Assembly: GCA_963802275.1 (NCBI GenBank)
Contig: CAWDIB010000006.1
Coordinates: 186,001-250,000 of the forward strand
DNA from: CAZMZW01 sp963802275
GTDB lineage: Bacteria; Chloroflexota; Anaerolineae; Anaerolineales; Anaerolineaceae
Length of the DNA stretch: 64,000 nucleotides
Direction: 5' to 3'
Each line of letters begins with the position of its first letter. Position 1 is the stretch's first letter. The position numbers were made by a program, and so were the translations under genes. Under the pieces are notes generated by a model. The model searched no databases, was not told the DNA's origin, and saw only the letters and a program-made list of their open reading frames with translations. Below, in pieces: positions 8,030 through 18,464 of this stretch.

Positions 8030-9030
8030 TTATTATTTGGCTCTTTTTTTTCTAACAATTGAGGTTCTTCTAGATTTGATGCAGAAAGCAACTTTTCTTC
8101 AAAACGATTTAATAATTTGTCTGCATCCTCATACTTTTTTCTGGCGTTCGTCAGGTGATTTCCCAGTATGTCAAATTCATCTTTGAAGCGTTGTTCATCT
8201 CCCTTCAACCTTTCCAAATGGTTGATAATTTCCCGTGCGTGGGCCTCAATGCTCATGCCTTTCAATCCATGGATGATTACCTGAAGGTAGGCATAAAAAG
8301 AATTCGGGCTAACCGGGATGACTTTCCTCTTCAAGGCGTAGCTGTATAGACCCTCATCGCCTTCTTCTTTAATTACTGCCTCATAATAAACATTTTCAGC
8401 TGGAATGTACATCAGCGCAAAATCAAAGGTGTTTTCATCCGGCAATATATATTTGTTGGCGATGTCATCCAGGTGTTTTTTAACATCCCGCAGAAAATTT
8501 CGTCGCGCAGTTTTTCTTTCCACCTCGTTGGTGTTTTCAAGGATATTGCGGAATTGTTCCAATGGGAATTTGGCATCCACTGGCACCAGCTTCCCCCCCA
8601 GCCGGATGACCGCATCCACTTTTTCTCCACTCTTGAAGGAATACTGAAAACTGCAATACCCGGCCGGCAGGATTTGGTTGAGCAGTTCTTCCAGCAGGGT
8701 TTCGCCCATCCCGCCGCGGATCTTGGGTGGTTTTAACAAATCTTCCAGGCTGGAAATGTTTTTCCCCACCTCCAGCATCTGCAGTGTGGCGGCCGACAGC
8801 CGCCCGATATCCTCTTTGAGCCTCTCAAAAGATTGCCGGCTGCCCAGGTCCATCTCACTGATGCGCTGCGAGATGAGCGTGGCCAGCTCCACCTGCTGAT
8901 GGCTTTCTATCTCGTTCATTCGCTCAAGATTTCGTTCTAGCATGCTCTTCATGATCCAAAAGATTATGCCCAGCCCGGCCAATAAAATACCTGCCAGGAG
9001 CAGGATACTGTACAAGATTTCAATGGTCAA
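8026..9030 (-). CDS. rmuC: DNA recombination protein RmuC homologue
   Basis: The 334-residue protein has an N-terminal membrane helix (about 6-27) and a coiled-coil stretch (about 30-90). The RmuC nuclease-like domain follows, with RGGMGETLLEELL, VDAVIRLGGKLVPVDAKFP and FALMYIPAENVYYEA. A second helical tail closes the protein. RmuC limits inversion recombination at short repeats in E. coli, and its fold resembles restriction endonucleases. It lies 24 bases after the kinase gene on the same strand. Length is shorter than E. coli RmuC but usual for compact homologues. Identification is firm; the molecular activity is not proven in the family. Confidence 0.9.
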   Translation of the reverse strand: MTIEILYSILLLAGILLAGLGIIFWIMKSMLERNLERMNEIESHQQVELATLISQRISEMDLGSRQSFERLKEDIGRLSAATLQMLEVGKNISSLEDLLKPPKIRGGMGETLLEELLNQILPAGYCSFQYSFKSGEKVDAVIRLGGKLVPVDAKFPLEQFRNILENTNEVERKTARRNFLRDVKKHLDDIANKYILPDENTFDFALMYIPAENVYYEAVIKEEGDEGLYSYALKRKVIPVSPNSFYAYLQVIIHGLKGMSIEAHAREIINHLERLKGDEQRFKDEFDILGNHLTNARKKYEDADKLLNRFEEKLLSASNLEEPQLLEKKEPNNN

Positions 9031-9054
9031 AAGGTCCTCCTTATGTAAAAAGTC

Positions 9055-10077
9055 TCATTTGAGCTGATTGGCTTTATTGTTTTTAAGAAAAACAAACAGC
9101 GATTCATATTGGTTGGCATTGACAGAGCAATCGACTAAAAGGTCATTTAATGATTTCAGATAATCGTTCTCCAGGCAGACATCCACAATTCCATGCGGAC
9201 TGGTGATGGATCGGAAAGCGCATAGATTACCAAGAGCAAGGCAATCAGGTACCGGGAGAAAATTGAGGCGGGCATAAAGAAAACCTGCGTCAAAGGCATC
9301 ACCTGCCCCAGTGGTGTCTTGGATTGTATATCTCTCATGCTGAAATGCCGCTCGGAAAGTCTCTCCTTGCCGGTCAATGAATTGGCTGCCTTTAGCACCC
9401 ATTTTCAGCACAATGGCTTTGATCCCGCTGTCCAGCAGGCGCTTGATGACAGTTTGTTGATCATCCGGATGAGAATAGTTGCTTAATTCTGGCTGGCTGA
9501 TCATCAGGTAGTCAATCATCGGCAAAACGGCATTTATCCGCTGCTTGGATTGGCTGGCGGTGAATACTCCCGAGTCCAGGCTGATGACCTTTCCTTGCCG
9601 ACGGGCTGCTTCTGTCAATCGCGCAATGACTTCAAACTGGTTGTCATCCATCAGGGTGTAACCGGAGATATGCAGTCCATCGATGCCTGCCAATACCTCA
9701 ACTGCCTGCTTATCGTCAGGCGGATTGGCATTGCATCCCCTTCCGCCGAACATGGTGCGTTCACCGTTACCGGTCACGACGATGCAGAAGAAACCGGTTT
9801 GGTGGCTTTCCTTTTGTTGGATCAGGGATTCTCGCAGGCCGGCTTTGCGGATGTAGTTCATCGCCATGACCCCCAAAGGGTCTGTGCCCAGGTTGCCTGC
9901 CAGCCAGGTATCTGCTCCCAATTTGGCCAGCGTAACCGCTGTATTGCACCCTGAACCCCCCAGGCGGAAGTCAGTTCTTTCCACCACCGCTTCCCCTCCT
10001 TCCGGTGGGTATTCGCGGGTGTTAACGACTGCATCAATATTAATATCGCCGATAACCAGCATCTGTACGGTGGTCAT
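9055..10077 (-). CDS. PfkB-family carbohydrate or nucleoside kinase
   Basis: The 340-residue protein has the ribokinase/PfkB N-terminal motif FRLGGSGCNTAVTLAKLGA with the glycine pair. The C-terminal signature is DTTGAGDAFDAGF, whose Asp in GAGD is the catalytic base. Such kinases phosphorylate sugars, nucleosides or related alcohols with ATP. The substrate is not identifiable, because the binding lid is not diagnostic and the neighbour rmuC gives no pathway context. ATG 10077 is used; an internal ATG five codons later also fits the family start. Confidence 0.85.
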   Translation of the reverse strand: MTTVQMLVIGDINIDAVVNTREYPPEGGEAVVERTDFRLGGSGCNTAVTLAKLGADTWLAGNLGTDPLGVMAMNYIRKAGLRESLIQQKESHQTGFFCIVVTGNGERTMFGGRGCNANPPDDKQAVEVLAGIDGLHISGYTLMDDNQFEVIARLTEAARRQGKVISLDSGVFTASQSKQRINAVLPMIDYLMISQPELSNYSHPDDQQTVIKRLLDSGIKAIVLKMGAKGSQFIDRQGETFRAAFQHERYTIQDTTGAGDAFDAGFLYARLNFLPVPDCLALGNLCAFRSITSPHGIVDVCLENDYLKSLNDLLVDCSVNANQYESLFVFLKNNKANQLK

Positions 10078-10221
10078 GCATTCATCCCAATTTCAATGGT
10101 TTTTTTATCTCGAAAGCAATTGTAATGCGGGCGGAATGCTATTGGGTGGTCATGATTTCATTTGAATCTTAAAAATGTTTCGTGATAGAATTTTTTAACT
10201 TTGTTATCCCGGGAGTCCATT

Positions 10222-12016
10222 GTGCCTGAATCCATTCTTGTTGCTGTTGCCTGGCCGTATGCCAATGCCGAGATTCATGTCGGCAATCTGGCTGGTGCTT
10301 ACCTGCCGGCTGACATCTTTGCCCGTTATCACCGCATGAAAGGCAACCATGTACTCATGGTTTCCGGCACCGATTCACATGGCACACCGGTGACCGTCCG
10401 GGCGGATGCAGAAGCTGTCAGCCCATTTGAAGTCTACCAGCGTTACCATGCCGGATTCATTGAACTTTTTCAAAAATTGGGTTTGGCTTATGATCTTTTC
10501 ACCAGCACGCACACGCGCAACCACTTTGATGTCTCACAAAAAATATTTCTTTCTCTCAAAGAGAACGGGTTTTTATTTTCACAAACCCAGGCACAGTGGT
10601 TTTCTCCCAAGCTGAACCGTTTTCTGCCCGACCGCTATGTGGAAGGCACCTGCTACATCTGCGGTTATGAGAATGCCCGTAGTGACCAGTGCGATAAGTG
10701 TGGAAATTTACTGGAACCCGCCCGCCTGCTTAACCCGCGCACAAAAATTGATGGCTCTACCCCGGAGCTGCGCGAAACTGAACATTATTTTCTGGATCTT
10801 GAGAAACTGCAGGTGGAGGTTGTCGCTTTTCTTCAACAGCGCCAGGATTACTGGCGCCCGAATGTTCTCCGCCAGTCGCTGGGGCAGATATTGGCTGAGG
10901 GATTGCATGGTCGTCCCATCACCCGTGACTTGGATTGGGGTATCCCTGTACCGGTCGAAGGCTGGTCCGGTAAATGTTTGTATGTCTGGTTTGAGGCCGT
11001 CATCGGTTATCTCTCTGCGGCGGTCGAATGGGCTTCCATTAATGGGCAGCCGGAATCTTGGCGTAATTGGTGGACAGACCCGCAGGCGAAGTCTTTTTAT
11101 TTCATCGGCAAGGACAATATTCCTTTTCATGCCATCATCTGGCCGGCGCAACTGATTGGCTGCCGCGAAAATTTTGATCAAAAGATGAACGCTTCTTCAC
11201 CTGCATGCTTGGTATTGCCTTTTGACGTGCCTGCCAATGAATTTATGAACCTTGAAGGGCAAAAGATTTCCGGCAGCCGTAATTGGGCGGTTTGGGGGCT
11301 GGATTTCCTGACCCGCTACGACCCTGATTCCCTGCGCTATTACCTCACCATGGTTATGCCTGAAAGCTCGCGATACGGACTGGGACTGGTCCGAGTTCTA
11401 TCATCGCAATAATGATGAATTGGTAGCCACCTGGGGCAATCTCGCTAATCGGGTTCTTTCCTTTGGGTATAAAAACTGGGATGGAAAAGTGCCGCACCCC
11501 GGCTCGCTCACCGCATTGGATCAAGCGCTTCTTGAGCAGGTCAATCAGGGTTTTCAAACGATTGGCCGGGAAATTGAAGCTGTCCATCTGCGTGCCGCAC
11601 TTGGTGAAGCGGTTCGATTGGCCACGGAGGTCAATAAATATCTTGACCAGACAGCTCCCTGGTTCACCATTAAACAGGATAAGGCAGCTGCTGGAAGGGC
11701 GATTTTTACTGCTATGCAGGCCATTGATTCGCTCAAGGTGATCTTCTCGCCGTTTTTACCGTTCACCAGTGCCCGTTTGCATAAATTCCTCGGGTATGAA
11801 AGCGATTGGGCAGGTGTCCAGTTCACCCGCACCGAAAAGGATGACTTGGGTGAGCACACAGTGCTTTCTTTTGATGCTGCAAATTCAGTGGGAAATTGGC
11901 AGCCCAGTCAGCTCAAACCCGGGCAGACATTGCAGCCGCCCCAACCCCTCTTCCGTAAACTGGAAGAAAAGATCGTCGCCGAAGAACGAGCGCGACTCGG
12001 CTCAGCCCCCAAATGA
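10222..12016 (+). CDS. metG: methionyl-tRNA synthetase, one frame change
   Basis: MetRS charges tRNA-Met. The catalytic domain starts ILVAVAWPYANAEIHVGN (HIGH-type motif), has a zinc knuckle CYICGYENARSDQCDKCG (about 145-162), and a KMSKS-region loop reading EGQKISGSRNWAVWG. The frame breaks near 11370 (AGCTCGCGATACG). Removing one base joins PESS to DTDWDWSEFYHRNNDEL, and the whole gene becomes 597 residues with the anticodon-binding helical domain. No C-terminal EMAP-like tRNA-binding domain is present. Start GTG 10222 has GGGAG six bases upstream. The gene is essential, so the break is probably a sequence error. Confidence 0.88.
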
Positions 12017-12175
12017 TATTTTGGATGTCTGCTTATTGATAGTCTGCTTTGTTGGTTGAGCTAATTGCTGAATCAAAAAAGAGCAATACAAAATGATTCG
12101 GCAGGATATTCGGGCATGATATTTTTTGTTCTACTCTTGAAGAAGGGGCATCAGGGCAGTAAAAGATAGTTGCGC

Positions 12176-12679
12176 TCAATAGGCTTTCAGGTACTCTTCG
12201 AGAATTTCCAGTGCTTTTTGTGCCGACTGCTGCTTGTTCTCTTCCCGGTTTCCTTGCCAAACGAAGTACCAGGCGTCCTCTTTTCCCGGGGCGCTTAATC
12301 CGATCCAGACCGCTCCCACCGGCTTGTCTGCCGTTCCTCCTCCTGGTCCGGCGATACCGGATACGGAAAGCCCAATGACTAGTTCTGATGGAAAAAGATT
12401 GGCAAATGATGATCTCGCGCCGCGTGCCATCTCGATCACGGTTTCCCGGCTGACCGCACCATACTTCATCAGGGTTCCTTTTTTTACCCCTAGCCACTTC
12501 TGCTTGGCTTCATAGGAATAAGACACCAGTGAACCGAGAAAATAGTCCGAAGAGCCGGGGATATTGGTGATGCGGTGGCTGATCAATCCCCCCGTGCAGC
12601 TCTCCGCTAGTGCCAGCTTGAGCTTTTTTTCCAGGAGGTATTGACCAACGGATTGTTCAATGGTGATTTTTTTCTTCAT
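12176..12679 (-). CDS. pncC: nicotinamide-nucleotide amidase (CinA C-terminal domain, PncC)
   Basis: This 167-residue protein consists only of the CinA C-terminal domain, which deamidates NMN to NaMN in pyridine-nucleotide recycling. Motifs are LALAESCTGGLISHRIT (nucleophile Ser region), GAVSRETV and GLSVSGIAGPGGGT. I chose ATG 12679 because it sits just before the conserved KKKITIEQSVGQYL start, and TATAAT lies 7 bases upstream. The longer alternative adds 18 residues lacking family character. It is divergent from the LysM-M23 gene. The molybdopterin-like N-terminal half of CinA is absent, as in PncC proteins. Confidence 0.9.
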   Translation of the reverse strand: MKKKITIEQSVGQYLLEKKLKLALAESCTGGLISHRITNIPGSSDYFLGSLVSYSYEAKQKWLGVKKGTLMKYGAVSRETVIEMARGARSSFANLFPSELVIGLSVSGIAGPGGGTADKPVGAVWIGLSAPGKEDAWYFVWQGNREENKQQSAQKALEILEEYLKAY

Positions 12680-12812
12680 CACTTCAATTATACCGATGGC
12701 AATGGAAAGGAATCTTAACAAAACTCTAAACAAGCTCTTTTTTACATTCTGCTATAATTGCCCGCCTTGACCGGTAAAAACGGGCATGTTATGATTTTTT
12801 CTTAGGAATTGA

Positions 12813-14025
12813 ATGAAACAAAAAATTGCATCCTCGGATGCTTCTATCTTGCAGCGACAGTCTGACTCAGTAAAACCTCAAACTCAACCGCCTTCTTCCC
12901 TTTTGGAAGTTTGGGATGGTTGGTGGGGTAAGATCAAAGGCCGCGGCTGGGCGGATAGTATCCTGCGCTTTGGCACGGTCCTGGTCAGCTTGTCCATTGT
13001 GATGCTTATCCTTTGGGTGATGCAGTCTTTCTATTTGAGGGGAAACCTGGCAGCTGCCAGCAAAGCCGAAGAAAGCAATCCGGTTGCACTGGCAGACAAT
13101 CGCATGGTTTTGCCGGCTTACGCGGGGGTGGCGGATTTCACCGGTATTTCCCGATCAAATGACATGCATACCAATCGCCCCAACCTGTCCCGCTATGAAA
13201 TTCAGAATTACGTTGTGGAAAAAGGTGATACCGTTTTCAGCATCGCTGCCAAGTACGGATTGGAACCCACTACCATCCTATGGGGTAATTCTTATACCCT
13301 GATGGATAATCCTGATAACATCCAGCCGGGGGAGGTGCTTAGAGATCCTGCCGGTGAACGGTGTCTTGCGCAAGTGGATTGAGGGCGATGGATTGAATCC
13401 GGTATCCAAGTTCTACTCGGTTACACCGGAAGACATCATCAACTGGCCTGGCAATGGGCTCAGTGCAGAAACCATTGGTGATTATGCAAAACCGAACATC
13501 CCCGCCGGCAAGGAGTTGATTATCCCGGGCGGCAGGCAGGAATTCAGTTCCTGGATGGCGCCTACCATCCGCCGCGATAACCCTGCTTCCGCCCGTGTGC
13601 TGGGTGTGGGGCATTGTGACGCGATGACCACTGGTCCGATCGGCAACGGTGTCTTCTACTGGCCAACTACTGAAAGGCGCATCTCAGGCTATGAATACAA
13701 CCCGCCCATCCATTGGGCTATTGACATTGGCGGCAAGATCGGCAATCCCATCTTCGCCATGGAAGCCGGAGTGGTTGTATATGCCGGGTGGAATGACTGG
13801 GGTTATGGCAACCTGGTCATCATTGACCATGGTGATGGCTGGCAAACCTTGTATGGACATCTCAATACGGTGGATGTCGGCTGTGGGGATTACATTACCG
13901 TGGGCGGCCAACAGATTGGCACCATGGGCAGTACTGGTAAATCCTCAGGCCCCCACCTGCATTTCGAGATGATCATGTCAGATACCGGGTTCCGCGTCAA
14001 TCCCCATAAATACACATTCAATTAG
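12813..14025 (+). CDS. LysM-M23 murein peptidase, one frame change
   Basis: The protein has a cytoplasmic N-terminus, a membrane helix (about 51-72), a LysM domain (YVVEKGDTVFSIAAKYGLEP) followed by a second LysM-like unit, and an M23 domain with HWAIDIGG (HxxxD) and HLHFEM. The frame breaks near 13341-13345 (GTGCTTAGAGATC). Dropping one base joins the LysM repeat to ILPVNGVLRKW and yields 403 residues. It is a paralogue of the intact gene at 20975-22081. Such proteins bind peptidoglycan and remodel or hydrolyse it during growth. The ATG is preceded by TTAGGAATTG. Confidence 0.82.
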
Positions 14026-14032
14026 AACTTAT

Positions 14033-14050
14033 AAAAGCCGCGCAGCTTTT
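14033..14050 (+). terminator. weak hairpin after the LysM-M23 gene
   Basis: AAAAGC and GCTTTT form a six-pair stem with a CG-rich six-base loop, starting 8 bases after the stop codon. There is no T run beyond the stem's own TTTT, so termination would be weak. Confidence 0.35.
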
Positions 14051-14095
14051 AGAAATATGTATTGGCGATGACTATAATAATCGTTGGAGGTGCAG

Positions 14096-14935
14096 TTGGC
14101 TTCCATTTCTGATGTTCGTCCTTCTCCCATTGCCGGTACCTGGTACAACGCCAATCCTGAAAGGCTGGCTCAACAAATAGATGGTTTCATCCAGCAGGCA
14201 GCTGTTACCTCGATTAAGGGGAAAATCTTTGGCTTGGTGGTGCCCCACGCCGGGCACCGCTATTCAGGGGCGACAGCAGGTTTTGCCTATCGTACCGTCC
14301 TTGGATGTTCCTATCCATTGGTGATGATTCTTTCACCCTCCCATCATTATTACCCGGCTCAATTGCTCAGTTCAGCCCATCGTTGTTACGCAACCCCGCT
14401 TGGGAATGTGCCTGTACATCAGGAGGCATTATTACTGCTGAAGAAAGAATTGCGTAATGTGGGGGTTGAAATCAAGCTGGTGGAGGAAGATGAGGAGCAT
14501 TCCATTGAAATTCAGTTGCCGTTTTTGCAGCAGGCGCTGGAGGGTGAATTTTCCATTCTGCCGCTGATGATGCTCGACCAGGGACAGGAGACTGTGCTTC
14601 GTCTCTCAAAAGCCCTCTTGCAAGTGTATGACCAGTATCTTCCCTTGGTGATCGCCAGTTCAGACCTTTCCCACTTCCACCCATTGCGGACGGCTAATGA
14701 ATTGGATGGCAATATGCTTAAAATGATCGCTGATTTTTCACCGGAAGGCGTACTGCAGGTTGAAAGGGATGGCAGCGGTTCTGCTTGCGGGGCTGGCCCG
14801 ATTGCAGTTGCATTGAGTTTGGCAAAGTTGGCTGGCGCATCCGGCGTAACGATTTTGCAGCACAGCACATCGGCTGACATCACCGGGGATTCATCCTCTG
14901 TTGTCGGGTATGGTTCTGCTGTGATCACCTTCTAA
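14096..14935 (+). CDS. amrB: MEMO1-family protein (AmmeMemoRadiSam system protein B)
   Basis: The 279-residue protein belongs to the MEMO family, related in fold to class III extradiol dioxygenases. Conserved positions are PHAGHRYSG, SPSHHYY, DEEHSIEIQLPFL and SSDLSHFHP; their histidines line the putative metal or active-site cleft. The TTG at 14096 is chosen because GGAGG lies five bases upstream, while a TTG at 14084 overlaps that ribosome site. A TATAAT box is at 14073-14078. The partner genes of the AmmeMemoRadiSam set (AMMECR1 and a radical-SAM protein) are not adjacent. The family function is not established in bacteria. Confidence 0.88.
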   Translation: MASISDVRPSPIAGTWYNANPERLAQQIDGFIQQAAVTSIKGKIFGLVVPHAGHRYSGATAGFAYRTVLGCSYPLVMILSPSHHYYPAQLLSSAHRCYATPLGNVPVHQEALLLLKKELRNVGVEIKLVEEDEEHSIEIQLPFLQQALEGEFSILPLMMLDQGQETVLRLSKALLQVYDQYLPLVIASSDLSHFHPLRTANELDGNMLKMIADFSPEGVLQVERDGSGSACGAGPIAVALSLAKLAGASGVTILQHSTSADITGDSSSVVGYGSAVITF

Positions 14936-14983
14936 CAGGCCTGAATTTATTCCAATTCTCGTTTGAGATATGATTAACCCAGC

Positions 14984-17503
14984 ATGAATGCCATTGCTAG
15001 GGTTATTGTTAATGTCAGCGCAGTCAGCGGGGTTTTCGATTATCGGTTGCCCGATGAATTGATCGATCGTGTCCAGGCGGGTTGTTTGGTGACGGTTCCT
15101 TTTGGCAGCCAGACCGTTCAGGCAATAATCCTGGATTTGATTAGCGAGAGCCCCATCACCGAGTTGAAAAAGGTTGCTGATCTGCTGGATGAGCAACCGG
15201 TGGTGACTACACAGCAAATCCAGCTTGCCGCCTGGATGGCGGGAACCTATTATGCTTCCTTGGCTGATTGCCTGCAGTTGATGATTCCACCCGGTTTAAG
15301 TCAGCAATCCGATACGCTTTTTTCGCTTTCAGAGGGGAATGCTATTCCGGATGACCTGACAGCATTACCGAAACGAATTTTGAACCTCCTGCAAAAGCGC
15401 GGTCCGCTACGCGGCCGGCAGCTTGATGCAGCTGTTCCGCGTCAGAATTGGCGTGCATCCATCAAGCAATTGCTCAACAGGAAATTGATCCAGTCCCGCC
15501 CGGTACTCCCAAAACCGGTTGTCAATCGCAAAATGGTCAGGACAGCCCAGATCAATTGCACTCCTCAGCAGGCGGCTGATGGTCAAGGTTCCCTCGGACG
15601 GACGGGCAGCTCTGCAGCACTCAGGCGGCAGGCCATCCTGGATTTTCTGCTGAATGAAGCCATGTCGGTAAACGTTTCCTGGGTATATGCACAAACGGGT
15701 GGAAATCTTTCCGACCTGTATTTTTTGGAAGAAAGAGAGCTTATCCTTCTCAGTGAAAACGAGGTATGGCGCGATCCTCTGGATGGATTGCAGGTGGAAC
15801 CGGATTGCCCGCCGGTGCTCACCAAAGACCAGCAGGCTGCCTGGCAGCAAATTCAGCCCCGGTTAACCGCTGGAATCGAGCCTTTCAAACCCATTCTGCT
15901 CAATGGAGTCACTGGCTCGGGAAAAACCGAGTTGTACCTGCAAGCCGCTGCCGAGATGTTGCGGCAGGGGCGGCAAGTCATTATTCTGGTCCCGGAAATC
16001 TCCCTCACCCCGCAAACAGTGCGCCGCTTTGTATCCCGTTTCCCAGGTCAGGTTGGTTTGATTCACTCCCGCCTTTCACCGGGCGAACGTTATGACACGT
16101 GGCGGCGTGCACGCATTGGCCAGCTTTCCATAGTTGTGGGTCCGCGCAGTGCTCTCTTTACCCCATTTCCCAATCTGGGATTGATTGTGATTGATGAGTG
16201 CCATGATGATACTTACTACCAAAATGATTTCCATCCCATCTACAATGCCGTGGAGACCGCTTTGGCTTTGCCGCGAATCTCCAAATTGACATTGGTACTG
16301 GGTTCCGCCACCCCTTCGGTGGAGATGCTTTATCGTGCCTGGCACGAAAAATGGTTGAATATTCTTCTCCCTAATCGCATTCTTGCCCACCAGGATTCTG
16401 TGCGTAAGCGTTTGGAACTTTTGCATGAAAATCCTCCTGAACATTTTGAAATAATCGGCAAAACCGCCCTCAGTCTACCTCTGCCGCTCGTAAACATTGT
16501 GGATATGCGTGAGGAATTAAAATCCGGCAACCGTTCCATTTTCAGTCAATTATTGAAGCAGTCATTAACAGAGGTACTCAACGCCAGGCAGCAGGCGATT
16601 CTGTTCCTCAATCGGCGTGGATATGCCACTTACATCTTCTGCCGCGATTGCGGCTATACCGCCACCTGCCCCCGCTGTAATCTGCCGCTGGCTTCCCGTG
16701 CGGTTTCTGGGCAGCTGGTCTGCCATACTTGCGGTTATACCCGCCAGCACCTGGTGAATTGTCCGAATTGCGGCAGCTTGCATATCCGTGAGTATGGAAC
16801 CGGCACGCAAAAAGTGGAGGAATTGGTAAAAGCCGAATTTCCGCAGGCAACTGTGTTGCGTTGGGATGCCGACACGACCCGCCTGAAAGGGTCGGAGGAT
16901 ATCTTACTGAGCCACTTTGCCAATCACCGTGCCGATATTCTCATTGGCACGCAAATGCTGGCCAAAGGTTTGGATTTGCCCTTCGTCACCCTGGTGGGAG
17001 TTGTTCTGGCGGACGTGGGCTTGAACTTCCCGGATTACCGTGCCCCGGAACGGACATTTCAGTTATTAATGCAGGTTTCAGGAAGGGCAGGGCGCAGCCT
17101 GCTGGGTGGAAGGGTGGTTTTGCAGACCTTCCAACCCTGGCATTATGCCATTCAAAAGGCTGCCAATCATGACCTGATCGGATTCTACGATCAGGAATTG
17201 GCGTATCGCCGTCAGCTCAATTATCCCCCCTTCTCAGAACTGATCCGTTTGGAATATCGGCAACTGGATTGGGCTAGAGCGAAACAGGCTGCCGATCAGC
17301 TTAAGCAGGAGGTTGATGATTGGCTCGAAAAAAATCGGGTCCAGGATATTGAATCCATTGGACCGGCACCTGCATTTTTTGAAAGGGTGAATAATTACTA
17401 CCGTTGGCAGTTGCTCCTGCGCGGTAAAGACCTCAAGCGCATCATGGCAGACCTCAAACTGGATGGTTGGAAAATTGAAGTCAATCCCCCGCATATTCTG
17501 TAA
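14984..17503 (+). CDS. priA: primosomal protein N' (replication restart helicase PriA)
   Basis: PriA recognises stalled forks and D-loops and loads the replicative helicase. The 839-residue protein has an N-terminal 3'-end-binding domain, Walker A GVTGSGKTELYL, a DEAH-type box reading DECHD, zinc-binding cysteines (CRDCGYTATCPRCN then CHTCGYTRQHLVNCPNCG), and the helicase C-terminal motifs ILIGTQMLAKGLD and QVSGRAGR. ATG 14984 lies 9 bases after TATGAT, with no clear Shine-Dalgarno sequence. The stop is 10 bases from the converging activase gene. Confidence 0.95.
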   Translation: MNAIARVIVNVSAVSGVFDYRLPDELIDRVQAGCLVTVPFGSQTVQAIILDLISESPITELKKVADLLDEQPVVTTQQIQLAAWMAGTYYASLADCLQLMIPPGLSQQSDTLFSLSEGNAIPDDLTALPKRILNLLQKRGPLRGRQLDAAVPRQNWRASIKQLLNRKLIQSRPVLPKPVVNRKMVRTAQINCTPQQAADGQGSLGRTGSSAALRRQAILDFLLNEAMSVNVSWVYAQTGGNLSDLYFLEERELILLSENEVWRDPLDGLQVEPDCPPVLTKDQQAAWQQIQPRLTAGIEPFKPILLNGVTGSGKTELYLQAAAEMLRQGRQVIILVPEISLTPQTVRRFVSRFPGQVGLIHSRLSPGERYDTWRRARIGQLSIVVGPRSALFTPFPNLGLIVIDECHDDTYYQNDFHPIYNAVETALALPRISKLTLVLGSATPSVEMLYRAWHEKWLNILLPNRILAHQDSVRKRLELLHENPPEHFEIIGKTALSLPLPLVNIVDMREELKSGNRSIFSQLLKQSLTEVLNARQQAILFLNRRGYATYIFCRDCGYTATCPRCNLPLASRAVSGQLVCHTCGYTRQHLVNCPNCGSLHIREYGTGTQKVEELVKAEFPQATVLRWDADTTRLKGSEDILLSHFANHRADILIGTQMLAKGLDLPFVTLVGVVLADVGLNFPDYRAPERTFQLLMQVSGRAGRSLLGGRVVLQTFQPWHYAIQKAANHDLIGFYDQELAYRRQLNYPPFSELIRLEYRQLDWARAKQAADQLKQEVDDWLEKNRVQDIESIGPAPAFFERVNNYYRWQLLLRGKDLKRIMADLKLDGWKIEVNPPHIL

Positions 17504-17513
17504 AGGATTTAAT

Positions 17514-18435
17514 TCAGCCGTTGAATTTTATCAAGGGTACGCCAAAGCTGGCAGCCCAGGTTGATTTTTCCTGTAAATATTTGGCATCCACTACCGGCAA
17601 TTGGTCTAAACCATATGTTCGGCCCAGTCGTGCATATTTCCCGCTACCGAGTGGATGGTATTCAAGCAGGCTGACGCCCTTTAACGAGCTGAGGGATTTT
17701 GCCAGTTTAAAAATGGCGCTCAGGTTGTCTGCAGAGTCATTCACACCGGGTATGAGCGGTATCTGGATGACAATGGGGATTTTCAGGGAATCAATATAGG
17801 CAAGGTTCTCAAGGATGCGCCGATTGGATTTCCCTGTCCAGCGCTGATGTTCACCATCAGCCATCAGTTTCAAGGTCATAGATGACCAGGTCAAGCCAGG
17901 GGATTAACCGGTCGAAATCCTCTTTTTCTGCATAACCGCAGGTTTGAATGGCGGTATGAATTCCGGCTTGGTGGCAGATTCTCAAAATTTCAGCCGAAAA
18001 CATGGACTGCGCCAATGGCTCCCCGCCGGATAGGGTCACCCCGCCCCTCGAATGGATATAGAAAGGTTCATCCCTCATCACCTCGCTGGCGATATCAGCG
18101 GCGCTTCTTTCCTCCCCCATCATTACCAGTGCCTGTGGAATACATACGGAAACACATTGTCCGCATCCGTTGCAAAGTGAAAAATCCACCTGGATTGGTT
18201 TTTGAGGTTCAGCAAGCTGGAGTGCTCCCGGCGGGCAAAATGCGAGACATTTACCACAGCTGGTGCATTTCTCTTGAAAATAGGACAATTGGGGATATGG
18301 CGATTGGGATTCGGGGTTGCAGCACCAGGCGCATTGCAGGGGGCAGCCCTTCAGGAACACGGTGGTACGGATACCTGGCCCGTCATGCAGGGTGAAGCGT
18401 TCAATGTTGAAAATAAAACCCTTGATGTCAGGCAT
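17514..18435 (-). CDS. glycyl-radical enzyme activating enzyme, one frame change
   Basis: This radical-SAM protein would install the glycyl radical on the neighbouring enzyme. It has the cluster motif CPLQCAWC (Cys31, 35, 38), then two ferredoxin-type 4Fe-4S motifs (Cys57/60/63/67 and Cys88/91/94/98). These are typical of activases for dehydratase- or eliminase-type glycyl-radical enzymes and absent from classical PflA. The frame breaks near 17871 (CCTTGAAACTG). Dropping one base joins VIYDL to KLMADGEHQRWTG and gives 306 residues, the normal length. It lies 29 bases after the enzyme gene on the same strand. Confidence 0.87.
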
Positions 18436-18464
18436 ATGAATAGTAGGAATGGGTATGGATCTAA

